Below, in pieces: positions 9,120 to 14,966 of a DNA stretch of 16,856 nt (the stretch's first letter is position 1; the number at the start of each line of letters is the position of its first letter). The position numbers and the translations under genes are program-made. The DNA comes from Thermoleophilia bacterium (lineage in GTDB: Bacteria; Actinomycetota; Thermoleophilia; Gaiellales; JAICJC01), in the NCBI GenBank assembly GCA_025928435.1, contig JAICJM010000078.1, positions 1 through 16,856 of the forward strand. Reading direction: 5' to 3'. Under the pieces are notes generated by a model. The model worked only from the letters and a program-made list of their open reading frames with translations. It did no database searches and had not been told where the DNA came from.

Positions 9120-9701
9120 GTGCGAATGAACCCACTTCCCCTCACGACACCCCGGCTGCACATCCGCATCCTGCGCGAGGACGACGCCGACGCGCTCTAC
9201 CGCATCTACGGCGACCCCGAGGCGATGCGCTTCGTCGGCAGCACCGGCAAGGCCCGCACCCGGGAGCAGACCGGGAAGAGCCTGGCCCAGTTCATCGCCG
9301 ACCGCGAGCGGCATGGGTTCGGGCTGTGGGCGACCGATCTGCGGGACTCCGGCGAGATGATCGGGATGTGCGGGCTGATCCCGGTCGAGGGCACGGGCCC
9401 CGACGTCGAGGTGGTCTACGTGCTCGAGCAGGCGGCCTGGGGGCAGGGGTATGCGACGGAGATGGCGCGCGCCTGCCTCGACACTGGGTTCGGGTCGTTC
9501 GGGCTCGAGCGCATCATTGCGCTCGCCTACCCCGAGAACGGGCCGTCGATCCGGGTCATGCAGAAAGCCGGGATGCGGGCGGCCGGGACGATGCACGCCC
9601 ACGGCCACGACCTCGTCTGCTACGAGGCGTTCGCGGACGGCGGGTCGGGCAGCCAGCCCTCGCGGCAGCGCGTGGGCCGGCGATCGCCGAAGCGGGCGTA
9701 G
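9120..9701 (+). CDS. GNAT-family N-acetyltransferase, RimJ/RimL-like
   Basis: The 193-residue product belongs to the acetyl-CoA-dependent GNAT fold, in the subgroup resembling ribosomal-protein acetyltransferases (Acetyltransf_3). It has the typical N-terminus [20 protein letters not shown], a central [12 protein letters not shown] strand, the acetyl-CoA loop region [20 protein letters not shown] (consensus QxxGxG/A seen as WGQGYA), and the C-terminal block [19 protein letters not shown]. Substrate cannot be predicted; many such proteins acetylate small molecules or protein N-termini. The start may be GTG 9120 or ATG 9126; both lack a Shine-Dalgarno. The last 27 or so codons overlap the opposing cupin frame by 82 bases, and this Arg/Ser-rich tail probably lies outside the fold. 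Confidence 0.88.
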   Translation: MRMNPLPLTTPRLHIRILREDDADALYRIYGDPEAMRFVGSTGKARTREQTGKSLAQFIADRERHGFGLWATDLRDSGEMIGMCGLIPVEGTGPDVEVVYVLEQAAWGQGYATEMARACLDTGFGSFGLERIIALAYPENGPSIRVMQKAGMRAAGTMHAHGHDLVCYEAFADGGSGSQPSRQRVGRRSPKRA

Positions 9702-10179
9702 GCGACGTCGGGATCCGTGGTCTCCGTCTCGACGCCCGCGCCGTGGCGGATCGCCGCCGGGTCGACGGTGTAGCCGCCCCAGTCCGGCCCGGTGCTGCGG
9801 TCGCGGGCGCCGATGGCGAGCACGAGGCAGGGCCCTCCGCCGGCCCCCACGATCGTGTGGTTCGCCCCACGGGGCAGTGCACGAAGTCCCAGGCCCGCAG
9901 CGGGCGCTCCTCGCCCTCGATCACGAGCAGCGGCTGGCCCGCGAGCACGAGGAAGTCCTCCTGGTCGGCCTCCCAGTGGTACATCGACATGGGCTCTCCG
10001 GGGCCGAGCACCTGGAGGTTGATCCCGAGCTGGGAGAACTCCGGCTCGCCGTCGAACTCGCAGATCGCGCCGCGCCCCGGCCGGTCGTGCCAGCGGGCAT
10101 CCCGGGCGTTCACGACGAACCAGCCCTCGCTCGCCGGCACGAGCCCGTGCCCCGTGTCCTCGAGGCGCGCGGCGTCCAT
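9620..10179 (-). pseudogene. Cupin-domain protein broken by a single-base frameshift
   Basis: Two reading frames together encode one cupin of about 186 residues. Frame one runs from ATG 10179 through residues 1-105, with motif 1 as MSMYHWEADQEDFLVLAGQP and the start of motif 2, AWDFVHCPVG. The continuation ANHTIVGAGGGPCLVLAIGAR, expected next in this family, lies in another frame and runs on to a tail with REGWLP before TAG at 9620. The break is at the CCCC run 9865-9868 (GGGG in the mRNA): one extra G restores the frame. Unshifted, translation would run through about 100 Arg/Pro-rich residues to a stop at 9556. Both halves keep family sequence and normal codon use, so the lesion is recent or a sequencing error. 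Its ATG overlaps the recN stop (TGATG). Confidence 0.8.
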
Positions 10180-11849
10180 CAGGCGGCCGCCTCGCCCCGC
10201 AGCGCCTCGGCATGGCGGCGGGCGGCATCGTCGCCTTCCTCGCCCCCCAGCATCCGGGCCAGCTCGTCGACGAGCTCGCCGCCCTCGAGACGCACTATCG
10301 CCGTCGAGGTCGGGTCGCCCGGCAGCTTCTCGACCCGGAAGTGGGCGTCGGCGACGCCGGCGATCTGGGGCAGATGGGTGATCACGAGCACCTGGGCGTC
10401 GCCGGCCACCTGCTGGAGCTTGCCCGCGACCGCCCGGGCGGTGCGCCCGCCGATGCCCGCATCGACCTCGTCCAGGAGCAGGACGCCCGGCCCGGAGTGC
10501 GCCCGGGCCGCCACCCTGATGGCGAGCGCGATCCGCGAGAGCTCGCCGCCCGACGCGGTATCGGCCACCGGACCCGCCGGCAGGCCCGGGTTGGCCGCGA
10601 GCTCGAGCACGACCCGGTCGGCGCCTCGCAGCCCGACCTCGACGGGCTCGATCCGGACGCCGAAGCGGGCGTCCGGCATGCCCAGATCGGCCAGCTCGGA
10701 CTCGACCGCGCGGGCGAAGGCCTCGGCGGCGGCGGCCCGTGCCTCGGCCAGCTTGCCCGCGCATGCCCGCGCGCGCTCGGACGCCACCTCGGCCTCGGCC
10801 GCGAGCCGCTCCAGCTCCGCCTCCGATCCCTCCAGCCGGTCGAGCGAGAAGCGGGCCTCGGCGGCCATCGCGAGCACCCGCTCGAGCGGGGCCGCGTACC
10901 GTCGTTCGAGCTGCGCGAAGGTCTCGAGGCGCGCCTCGACGTGCTCCAACCGGCCCGGGTCGGCCTCCATCCCCTCCACGAAGCCGCGCAGCTCGACGGC
11001 CGCATCCTGCAGCCGGGCGGCGGCGTCGCGCAGCTCGGCCGCCGTCGCGGCCAGCCCGGGCTCGTACTCTCCGGCCGGCGCGACCACCTCGGCCGCCCGC
11101 GCCGTCAGCGCCTGCGCGCCCTCGCCCTCGGCCGGGTTGAGCAGCTCGGCGGCGGCGGCGGCCGCCGCGACCAGGTCGTCGAGATGGCGCAGACGCACGC
11201 TCTCGGCGCGCAGGGCCTCCGGCTCGCCCGGCTCCACCGCGGCGGCCTCCGCCCGCCCGACGAGATCCTCCAGGTCGAGGCGGTGCCGGGCCGACTCGGC
11301 GGCCTCGGCCCGCGCCGCCTCGAGGGCGGCCTCGGCCGCGCGGCGCTTGCGCCACGCCTCCGCCATGGCCGCAAGGGGCGCGTCGGTGCCGGCGTAGCCG
11401 TCGAGCAGCTCGAGCTGCCGGGACGGCTGGGCCAGGCGGCGCGCCTCGTGCTGGGACGACACCTCGAGCAGTCGCTCCCCGAGCGCCTCGAGGTCGCTGC
11501 GCGCGCACGTCCGTCCCCACACGAGCGCGCGGCTGCGCCCGCTCGCGAGCAGGCGCCGGGCGACGACGAGCGTGTCCTCGCCGGCGGGCCGCAGGCCGGC
11601 GACGGCCTCCAGCTCCGGCGCGTCGAAGAAGCCCTCCGGAAGCTCGAACTCGGCCTCGACGTAGGCCTCCTCGCCGTGGGGCCCGACCAGGCCCGCGCCG
11701 GGCTGGGCTCCGGCCAGCAGGCCGATCGCCTCGGCCAGCATCGTCTTGCCCGCGCCGGTCTCGCCGGTGAGCACGTTCAGGCCGGCGGCGGGCTCGAGCG
11801 CGGCCCGCTCGATCAGCGCCAGGTTCTCGATGTGGAGGCGGAGCAGCAT
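10179..11849 (-). CDS. recN: DNA repair protein RecN
   Basis: The 556-residue product is an SMC-like ATPase that acts early in double-strand-break repair, holding DNA ends for recombination. The head domain is split: Walker A GETGAGKT (residues 29-36) near the N-terminus, and the ABC signature ASGGELSRIALAI (432-444), Walker B VLLLDEVDAGIGG (456-468) and switch His492 in LVITHLPQ at the C-terminus. The middle (about 150-380) is Ala/Glu/Arg-rich and helical, as expected for the short coiled-coil arms. Length matches RecN. ATG at 11849 is the natural start of MLLRLHIENLALI. A LexA-type palindrome lies 27 bases upstream, over a likely promoter, so induction by DNA damage is expected even though the gene also follows nadK. 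Confidence 0.97.
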   Translation of the reverse strand: MLLRLHIENLALIERAALEPAAGLNVLTGETGAGKTMLAEAIGLLAGAQPGAGLVGPHGEEAYVEAEFELPEGFFDAPELEAVAGLRPAGEDTLVVARRLLASGRSRALVWGRTCARSDLEALGERLLEVSSQHEARRLAQPSRQLELLDGYAGTDAPLAAMAEAWRKRRAAEAALEAARAEAAESARHRLDLEDLVGRAEAAAVEPGEPEALRAESVRLRHLDDLVAAAAAAAELLNPAEGEGAQALTARAAEVVAPAGEYEPGLAATAAELRDAAARLQDAAVELRGFVEGMEADPGRLEHVEARLETFAQLERRYAAPLERVLAMAAEARFSLDRLEGSEAELERLAAEAEVASERARACAGKLAEARAAAAEAFARAVESELADLGMPDARFGVRIEPVEVGLRGADRVVLELAANPGLPAGPVADTASGGELSRIALAIRVAARAHSGPGVLLLDEVDAGIGGRTARAVAGKLQQVAGDAQVLVITHLPQIAGVADAHFRVEKLPGDPTSTAIVRLEGGELVDELARMLGGEEGDDAARRHAEALRGEAAA

Positions 11850-11856
11850 GCCACCT

Positions 11857-11862
11857 AGTATG
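11857..11862 (-). promoter_or_regulatory. Candidate recN -10 element
   Basis: On the minus strand CATACT, followed by AGGTGGC and then the recN ATG, resembles a -10 hexamer placed so that transcription would start at or next to the ATG. No well-spaced Shine-Dalgarno precedes the ATG, which agrees with a leaderless or nearly leaderless mRNA. Confidence 0.4.
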
Positions 11863-11876
11863 GGCCGCGGCCCGGA

Positions 11877-11890
11877 CGAACCTGTGTTCG
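11877..11890. promoter_or_regulatory. LexA/SOS box upstream of recN
   Basis: CGAAC-CTGT-GTTCG is a perfect 5+4+5 palindrome of the form CGAAC-N4-GTTCG, the core of the LexA operator known from Gram-positive bacteria and actinobacteria. It lies 27 bases before the recN ATG and covers the position where a -35 element would sit relative to the CATACT hexamer, the expected place for repression by LexA. Confidence 0.8.
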
Positions 11891-11905
11891 CCCCGCGTGA
11901 ACCAA

Positions 11906-11920
11906 GGGGGGTCTGCCCCC
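11906..11920 (-). terminator. Short G/C hairpin just after the nadK stop
   Basis: In the mRNA, GGGGG-CAGA-CCCCC forms a 5-bp stem with a 4-base loop starting two bases after the nadK TAG. No U-tract follows, so it is not a standard intrinsic terminator; it may lower readthrough into recN or mark the mRNA 3' end. Confidence 0.35.
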
Positions 11921-11922
11921 GT

Positions 11923-12738
11923 CTATTCAGGCGGCTCGCGGTGCGGATCGGTGCCGAACGTCTCCAGGTAGCGGGTGAAGAACGACGTGCCCGCGACGCG
12001 CGCGAGCGCGGCGAACGAGTCGCCCTGGCGCACCTCGATCACCTCGCCGGGCTCGACCCGCCCGGCGGTGTGCCCGTCGATGATCACCTGCACCGGCACG
12101 TCGACCGCGGCATTGCGCAGCTGGACGAGGTGCGGCCGCCCGAGCACCAGCGAGCGGACGTGCAGCGAGTGGGGCGAGACGAACGTGATCACGAAGGCGT
12201 CCGTCCCCCACGCCATCACCGGGCCGCCGGCGGAGAGGTTGTAGGCGGTCGACCCGGTCGGCGACGCCACGATCACGCCGTCGCAGCCGACCACGCCCAG
12301 CGACTGGCCGTCGACGCTCCACTCGATCAGCGCCATGCGGCCGAGCACCGCGCTCGTCAAGACGACGTCGTTCACGCCGGTCACCGTCTCGCGCCCGCTC
12401 GTGGCGGTGATGGTCGGCAGGTCGAGCACCTCGTAGCGGCCGGCGAAGGCCCCCTCGAGGCCGTCCTCGAGATCCTCGGAGGCGATGCTCGTCAGGAACC
12501 CGACCCGCCCGAAGTTGACGCCGAGCGCCGGCACGCCCGTGCCGAGGTAACGCTGGAGCGCGCGCAGCATCGTCCCGTCGCCGCCGAGGACGACCGCCAG
12601 ATCGGCGTCCTGCTCCCCGGCCACCTCCACCCCGCACCCCTCGGCGACACGCGCCAGCCGGGCGGGGGCGTCGCCGATCACGTCCGGCTTGCCGTGGGTG
12701 ATCACGGCGACCCGCTGGACGGCCCGCGCCTCAGGCAT
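11923..12738 (-). CDS. nadK: NAD kinase
   Basis: The 271-residue enzyme phosphorylates NAD to NADP with ATP or polyphosphate in the cytoplasm. The diagnostic motifs are GGDGT (residues 52-56) in AVVLGGDGTMLRAL, NFGRVGFLT (75-83), the NAD-binding NDVV (123-126), and SPTGSTAYNLSAGGP (159-173). Length is in the usual range for actinobacterial enzymes (about 270-310). ATG at 12738 gives a normal N-terminus, RVAVITHGK, and overlaps the end of tlyA by 8 bases. An in-frame ATG at 12771 would add 11 residues and is the main alternative; neither has a strong Shine-Dalgarno. A tlyA-nadK-recN order is conserved in many actinobacteria. Confidence 0.96.
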   Translation of the reverse strand: MPEARAVQRVAVITHGKPDVIGDAPARLARVAEGCGVEVAGEQDADLAVVLGGDGTMLRALQRYLGTGVPALGVNFGRVGFLTSIASEDLEDGLEGAFAGRYEVLDLPTITATSGRETVTGVNDVVLTSAVLGRMALIEWSVDGQSLGVVGCDGVIVASPTGSTAYNLSAGGPVMAWGTDAFVITFVSPHSLHVRSLVLGRPHLVQLRNAAVDVPVQVIIDGHTAGRVEPGEVIEVRQGDSFAALARVAGTSFFTRYLETFGTDPHREPPE

Positions 12739-13531
12739 CTGCAACGGCGTCCGCGATCGCTCGTTCGACATCGGGTTCACGCTCCTGGGCCGCCGGGTGC
12801 CCGGCCGCGGCGAGATCGACGACGTACTCCCGGTTTCCCGCCGGGCCCGGGACACAAGAATCGCATACCCCGAGGACGGCCGCGCCCAGGCCGGCGGCGA
12901 AGGCGCTGAAATCCCGCAGCACCCTCAGGCGCACCTCCGGATCGCGCACCACGCCGCGGCGGGTCTCGCCCTTCCCCACCTCGAACTGCGGCTTCACGAG
13001 CACGAGCGCCCGCCACACCGGGGCGGCGCAGGCGAGGGCCGGCGGGAGCACGAGCCGCAGCGAGATGAACGAGACGTCGGCGGTCACGAGCTCCGGCCGG
13101 TACGGGAGCATCCCCGGCTCGAGGGCGCGGGCGTTCACGCCCTCCATGACCGTCACGCGCGCGTCGGCCCGCAGCCGCTCGTGCAGCTGGTTTCGGCCCA
13201 CGTCGACGCAGACGACGTGCGCGGCGCCGTGCTGCAGCAGGCAGTCGGTGAACCCGCCCGTCGAGCTGCCGACGTCGAGGCAGCGCATCCCGGCGACGTC
13301 GACCGCGAAGGCGCGCAGGGCCGTCTCGAGCTTCTCGCCGCCGCGGGAGACGTAGCGCGGCGGCGCGACCAGCTCGATGGCGGCCGCGGCGGTAACGGGC
13401 GTCCCGGCCTTCGTCACGACGGCCCCCTCCACCAGCACGCGGCCGGCCATGATGAGGGCCTGGGCACGGCTGCGCGACTCGGCGATCCCCCGCTCCGCCA
13501 TGAGCACGTCGAGGCGGGTCGAGCCGCTCAC
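12731..13531 (-). CDS. tlyA: TlyA family rRNA 2'-O-methyltransferase
   Basis: The 266-residue product has an N-terminal S4 RNA-binding domain (STRLDVLMAERGIAESRSRA, about residues 3-50) and a FtsJ-like Rossmann methyltransferase domain. The SAM site is CLDVGSSTGGFTDCLLQ (84-100), with VCVDVG following at the next strand. Residues compatible with the FtsJ-type catalytic lysine set are Lys67 in SRGGEKLETA, Asp86, and the Lys in LVLVKPQFEVGKGE. In mycobacteria TlyA methylates 16S rRNA and 23S rRNA cytidines and affects capreomycin sensitivity; the same role is inferred here. The GTG at 13531 overlaps the stop of the GNAT gene (GTGA), so the short S4-starting protein is preferred over longer readings. 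Confidence 0.95.
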   Translation of the reverse strand: MSGSTRLDVLMAERGIAESRSRAQALIMAGRVLVEGAVVTKAGTPVTAAAAIELVAPPRYVSRGGEKLETALRAFAVDVAGMRCLDVGSSTGGFTDCLLQHGAAHVVCVDVGRNQLHERLRADARVTVMEGVNARALEPGMLPYRPELVTADVSFISLRLVLPPALACAAPVWRALVLVKPQFEVGKGETRRGVVRDPEVRLRVLRDFSAFAAGLGAAVLGVCDSCVPGPAGNREYVVDLAAAGHPAAQEREPDVERAIADAVADA

Positions 13532-14022
13532 GCCCGGTCGCCGAACCGGAACAGCAGGTGCTCGCCCACCCGGAAGCCCCGCCGCTCGTAGAAGGCCCGG
13601 GCGCGCTCGTTCCCGGCCATGACGAACATCTCGAGGTCGTGCACGCCGCGCTGGGCGAGCTCCGCGTCGACCGCATCCATGAGCGCGGTGCCGACGCCCC
13701 CGCCGCGGCTGTCCGGCGCCACCGAGAGCGTCACGAGCTCGGCCATCCTGCGGCCGTACGGCCAGGTGTCGTCGGCGCCGTCGCGCACCTCGACGAACGC
13801 GTAGCCGACCGGCCGCGCGCCGTCCCGGGCCACCAGTGCGAACGCCTCGCCGCCGGCGAGCAGGCGCCCGTACCAGGCCCTGCGCCGCTCCCAGGAGAGG
13901 TCGTCGTCGGCCAGCACCGGCAGGTCGGAGACGTCGCGGTGATGGCCGTGCAGCGACCGCCACAGCGACTCCAGGTCGTCGAGCTGGTCCGCGTCGAGCG
14001 GCGCGATCTCGGGGGCACGCAC
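13528..14022 (-). CDS. GNAT-family N-acetyltransferase
   Basis: The 164-residue product is an acetyl-CoA-dependent GNAT protein (Acetyltransf_1 type). The core runs FALVARDGARPVGYAFVEV, then AELVTLSVAPDSRGGGVGTALMDAV with the pyrophosphate-binding loop RGGGVG, and NERARAFYERRGFRVGEHLLF as the closing block. Substrate is unknown. The GTG at 14022 starts 10 bases after the stop of the XseB-like gene, and the end overlaps tlyA by 4 bases, so it belongs to this operon. It is unrelated in detail to the GNAT at 9120-9701. It occupies the place where xseA, folD or isoprenoid genes are often found between nusB and tlyA in other Gram-positive genomes. Confidence 0.9.
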   Translation of the reverse strand: MRAPEIAPLDADQLDDLESLWRSLHGHHRDVSDLPVLADDDLSWERRRAWYGRLLAGGEAFALVARDGARPVGYAFVEVRDGADDTWPYGRRMAELVTLSVAPDSRGGGVGTALMDAVDAELAQRGVHDLEMFVMAGNERARAFYERRGFRVGEHLLFRFGDRA

Positions 14023-14032
14023 GCGCCCCAGC

Positions 14033-14230
14033 CTACTCGGGCGACGCCGGCCCCTCGTCGGACTCGAGGCTCTCCCCCGCCTCCTCCAGGACGTCGACCG
14101 CCTCGTGCACGAGGCCCGTCAGCTGCTCGAGGAGGGCCGTCGCCTCGTCGGCGTCGAGGTCGCCCGACTCGAGCCGGGCGCCGAGCGCCTCCAGCTCGGC
14201 GGCGAGCCGTTCCAGGCGTCCCGCGTCTAT
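14033..14230 (-). CDS. xseB: Small coiled-coil protein resembling exodeoxyribonuclease VII small subunit
   Basis: A frame of about 65 codons encodes a short helical acidic protein. The block LERLAAELEALGARLESGDLD followed by DEATALLEQLTGLVHEAVDVL fits the XseB pattern (LexxvxxLExGxLxLeeAlxlxeeg), and the length suits XseB (60-80). XseB partners XseA in a nuclease that degrades single-stranded DNA. No ATG, GTG or TTG exists in frame near the end of nusB: the first plausible position is ATA at 14230, whose ATAG overlaps the nusB stop like the other coupled junctions here. CTG at 14215 is the next option. The frame stays open upstream inside nusB, but that part reads as non-protein. No xseA lies in the window, so the function is tentative. 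Confidence 0.6.
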   Translation of the reverse strand: MDAGRLERLAAELEALGARLESGDLDADEATALLEQLTGLVHEAVDVLEEAGESLESDEGPASPE

Positions 14231-14634
14231 TTCCCCACCCCCTGCTCGCGGGCCACCCGGCCCAGGATCCCGTTCACGAGCGCGCCCGCCTCCGGCGATG
14301 CGTACCGCTTCGCGAGCGTGACGGCCTCGTCGATCGCCACCCCCGCGGGCACGTCGCCCGTCGAGAGCTCCCACACCGCCAGGCGCAGGATGCTGCGCTC
14401 GAGCACCGCCATGCGGTCGGCCGTCCACTCGTTCGCGGCCGCGTCGATCGCGGCGTCGAGCCGCTCCCGCTGCGCCCATGCGCCCTCGGCGGCGTTGCGG
14501 GCGAAGTCGCCCGGCGGCGTGCCGTTGTCGCGCTCGTAGGCGTCGTAGAGCGGGGCAAACTCCGAGCCGGTCAGGTCGCGCTGGTAGAGCAGGAACGCCG
14601 CGGCCCGCCGCTGGGTGCGCCGGCTCTCGCTCAC
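14227..14634 (-). CDS. nusB: Transcription antitermination factor NusB
   Basis: The 135-residue all-helical RNA-binding protein joins NusE (S10) on boxA of rRNA leader transcripts for antitermination. Family features are the start SESRRTQRRAAAFLLYQRDL, the central RLDAAIDAAANEWTADRMAVLERSILRLAVWEL and the ending VAIDEAVTLAKRYASPEAGALVNGILGRVA. Length is typical (130-150). The GTG at 14634 overlaps the Asp23 gene stop (GTGA) and fits the family N-terminus, so much longer open reading upstream is dismissed. It sits in the accB-accC-Asp23-nusB order seen widely in Gram-positive bacteria. Confidence 0.96.
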   Translation of the reverse strand: MSESRRTQRRAAAFLLYQRDLTGSEFAPLYDAYERDNGTPPGDFARNAAEGAWAQRERLDAAIDAAANEWTADRMAVLERSILRLAVWELSTGDVPAGVAIDEAVTLAKRYASPEAGALVNGILGRVAREQGVGK

Positions 14635-14966
14635 CGCTCCGCCCCGCTGCGGTCGATCCCCGTGACCGTGACGTCGACGACCCGCACCTCGAGGCCCGTC
14701 ATCGCCCCCACGTGCTCGGCGACGGCGTCGCGCACCGACCCCGCCAGCTTCGGGAGCACGCGGCCATACGCGGCGCACACCTCGACGTCGAAGGTGATCG
14801 CGCCGCCCTTCACCGTCCACCCCACCGGGCCGCGGCGGCCGGGAATGACGCGCGAGACGCGGCCAGGGAGGTCGAGGCGGGCGCCCGGCACGCCGGACAC
14901 CGCGCCGCGCACCATCGAGACGATCGCCTCGTCGGCCACCGTCGCGCCGCCCAGGCGCACGCTCAC
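14631..14966 (-). CDS. Asp23/Gls24-family protein
   Basis: The 111-residue product belongs to the Asp23/Gls24 (DUF322) family. Recognisable parts are GGATVADEAIVSMVRGAVSGVPG at the N-terminus, TVKGGAITFDVEVCAAYGRVLP in the middle and VAEHVGAMTGLEVRVVDVTVTGI at the end. Members are small cytoplasmic or membrane-associated proteins linked to cell-envelope stress; the biochemical role is not settled. The GTG at 14966 overlaps the accC stop (GTGA), and its end overlaps nusB by 4 bases. Presence between accC and nusB matches the conserved neighbourhood in Firmicutes and some actinobacteria. Confidence 0.92.
   Translation of the reverse strand: MSVRLGGATVADEAIVSMVRGAVSGVPGARLDLPGRVSRVIPGRRGPVGWTVKGGAITFDVEVCAAYGRVLPKLAGSVRDAVAEHVGAMTGLEVRVVDVTVTGIDRSGAER

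Noticed and set aside
8195..9169. Very long N-terminal extension of the pyrG frame
   Set aside because: It runs through the lipoprotein and copper-protein genes with low-complexity sequence; CTP synthase homologues start near the GTG at 8194.
10212..11858. Plus-strand open frame of over 500 codons opposite recN
   Set aside because: It is an Arg/Gly/Leu-rich antisense shadow caused by high G+C third-position bias, with no recognisable domain; RecN motifs are clear on the minus strand.
14231..14479. Longer XseB-like protein starting at ATG 14479
   Set aside because: The extra 80-odd residues lie wholly inside nusB in another frame and are Arg/Gly-rich without family similarity.
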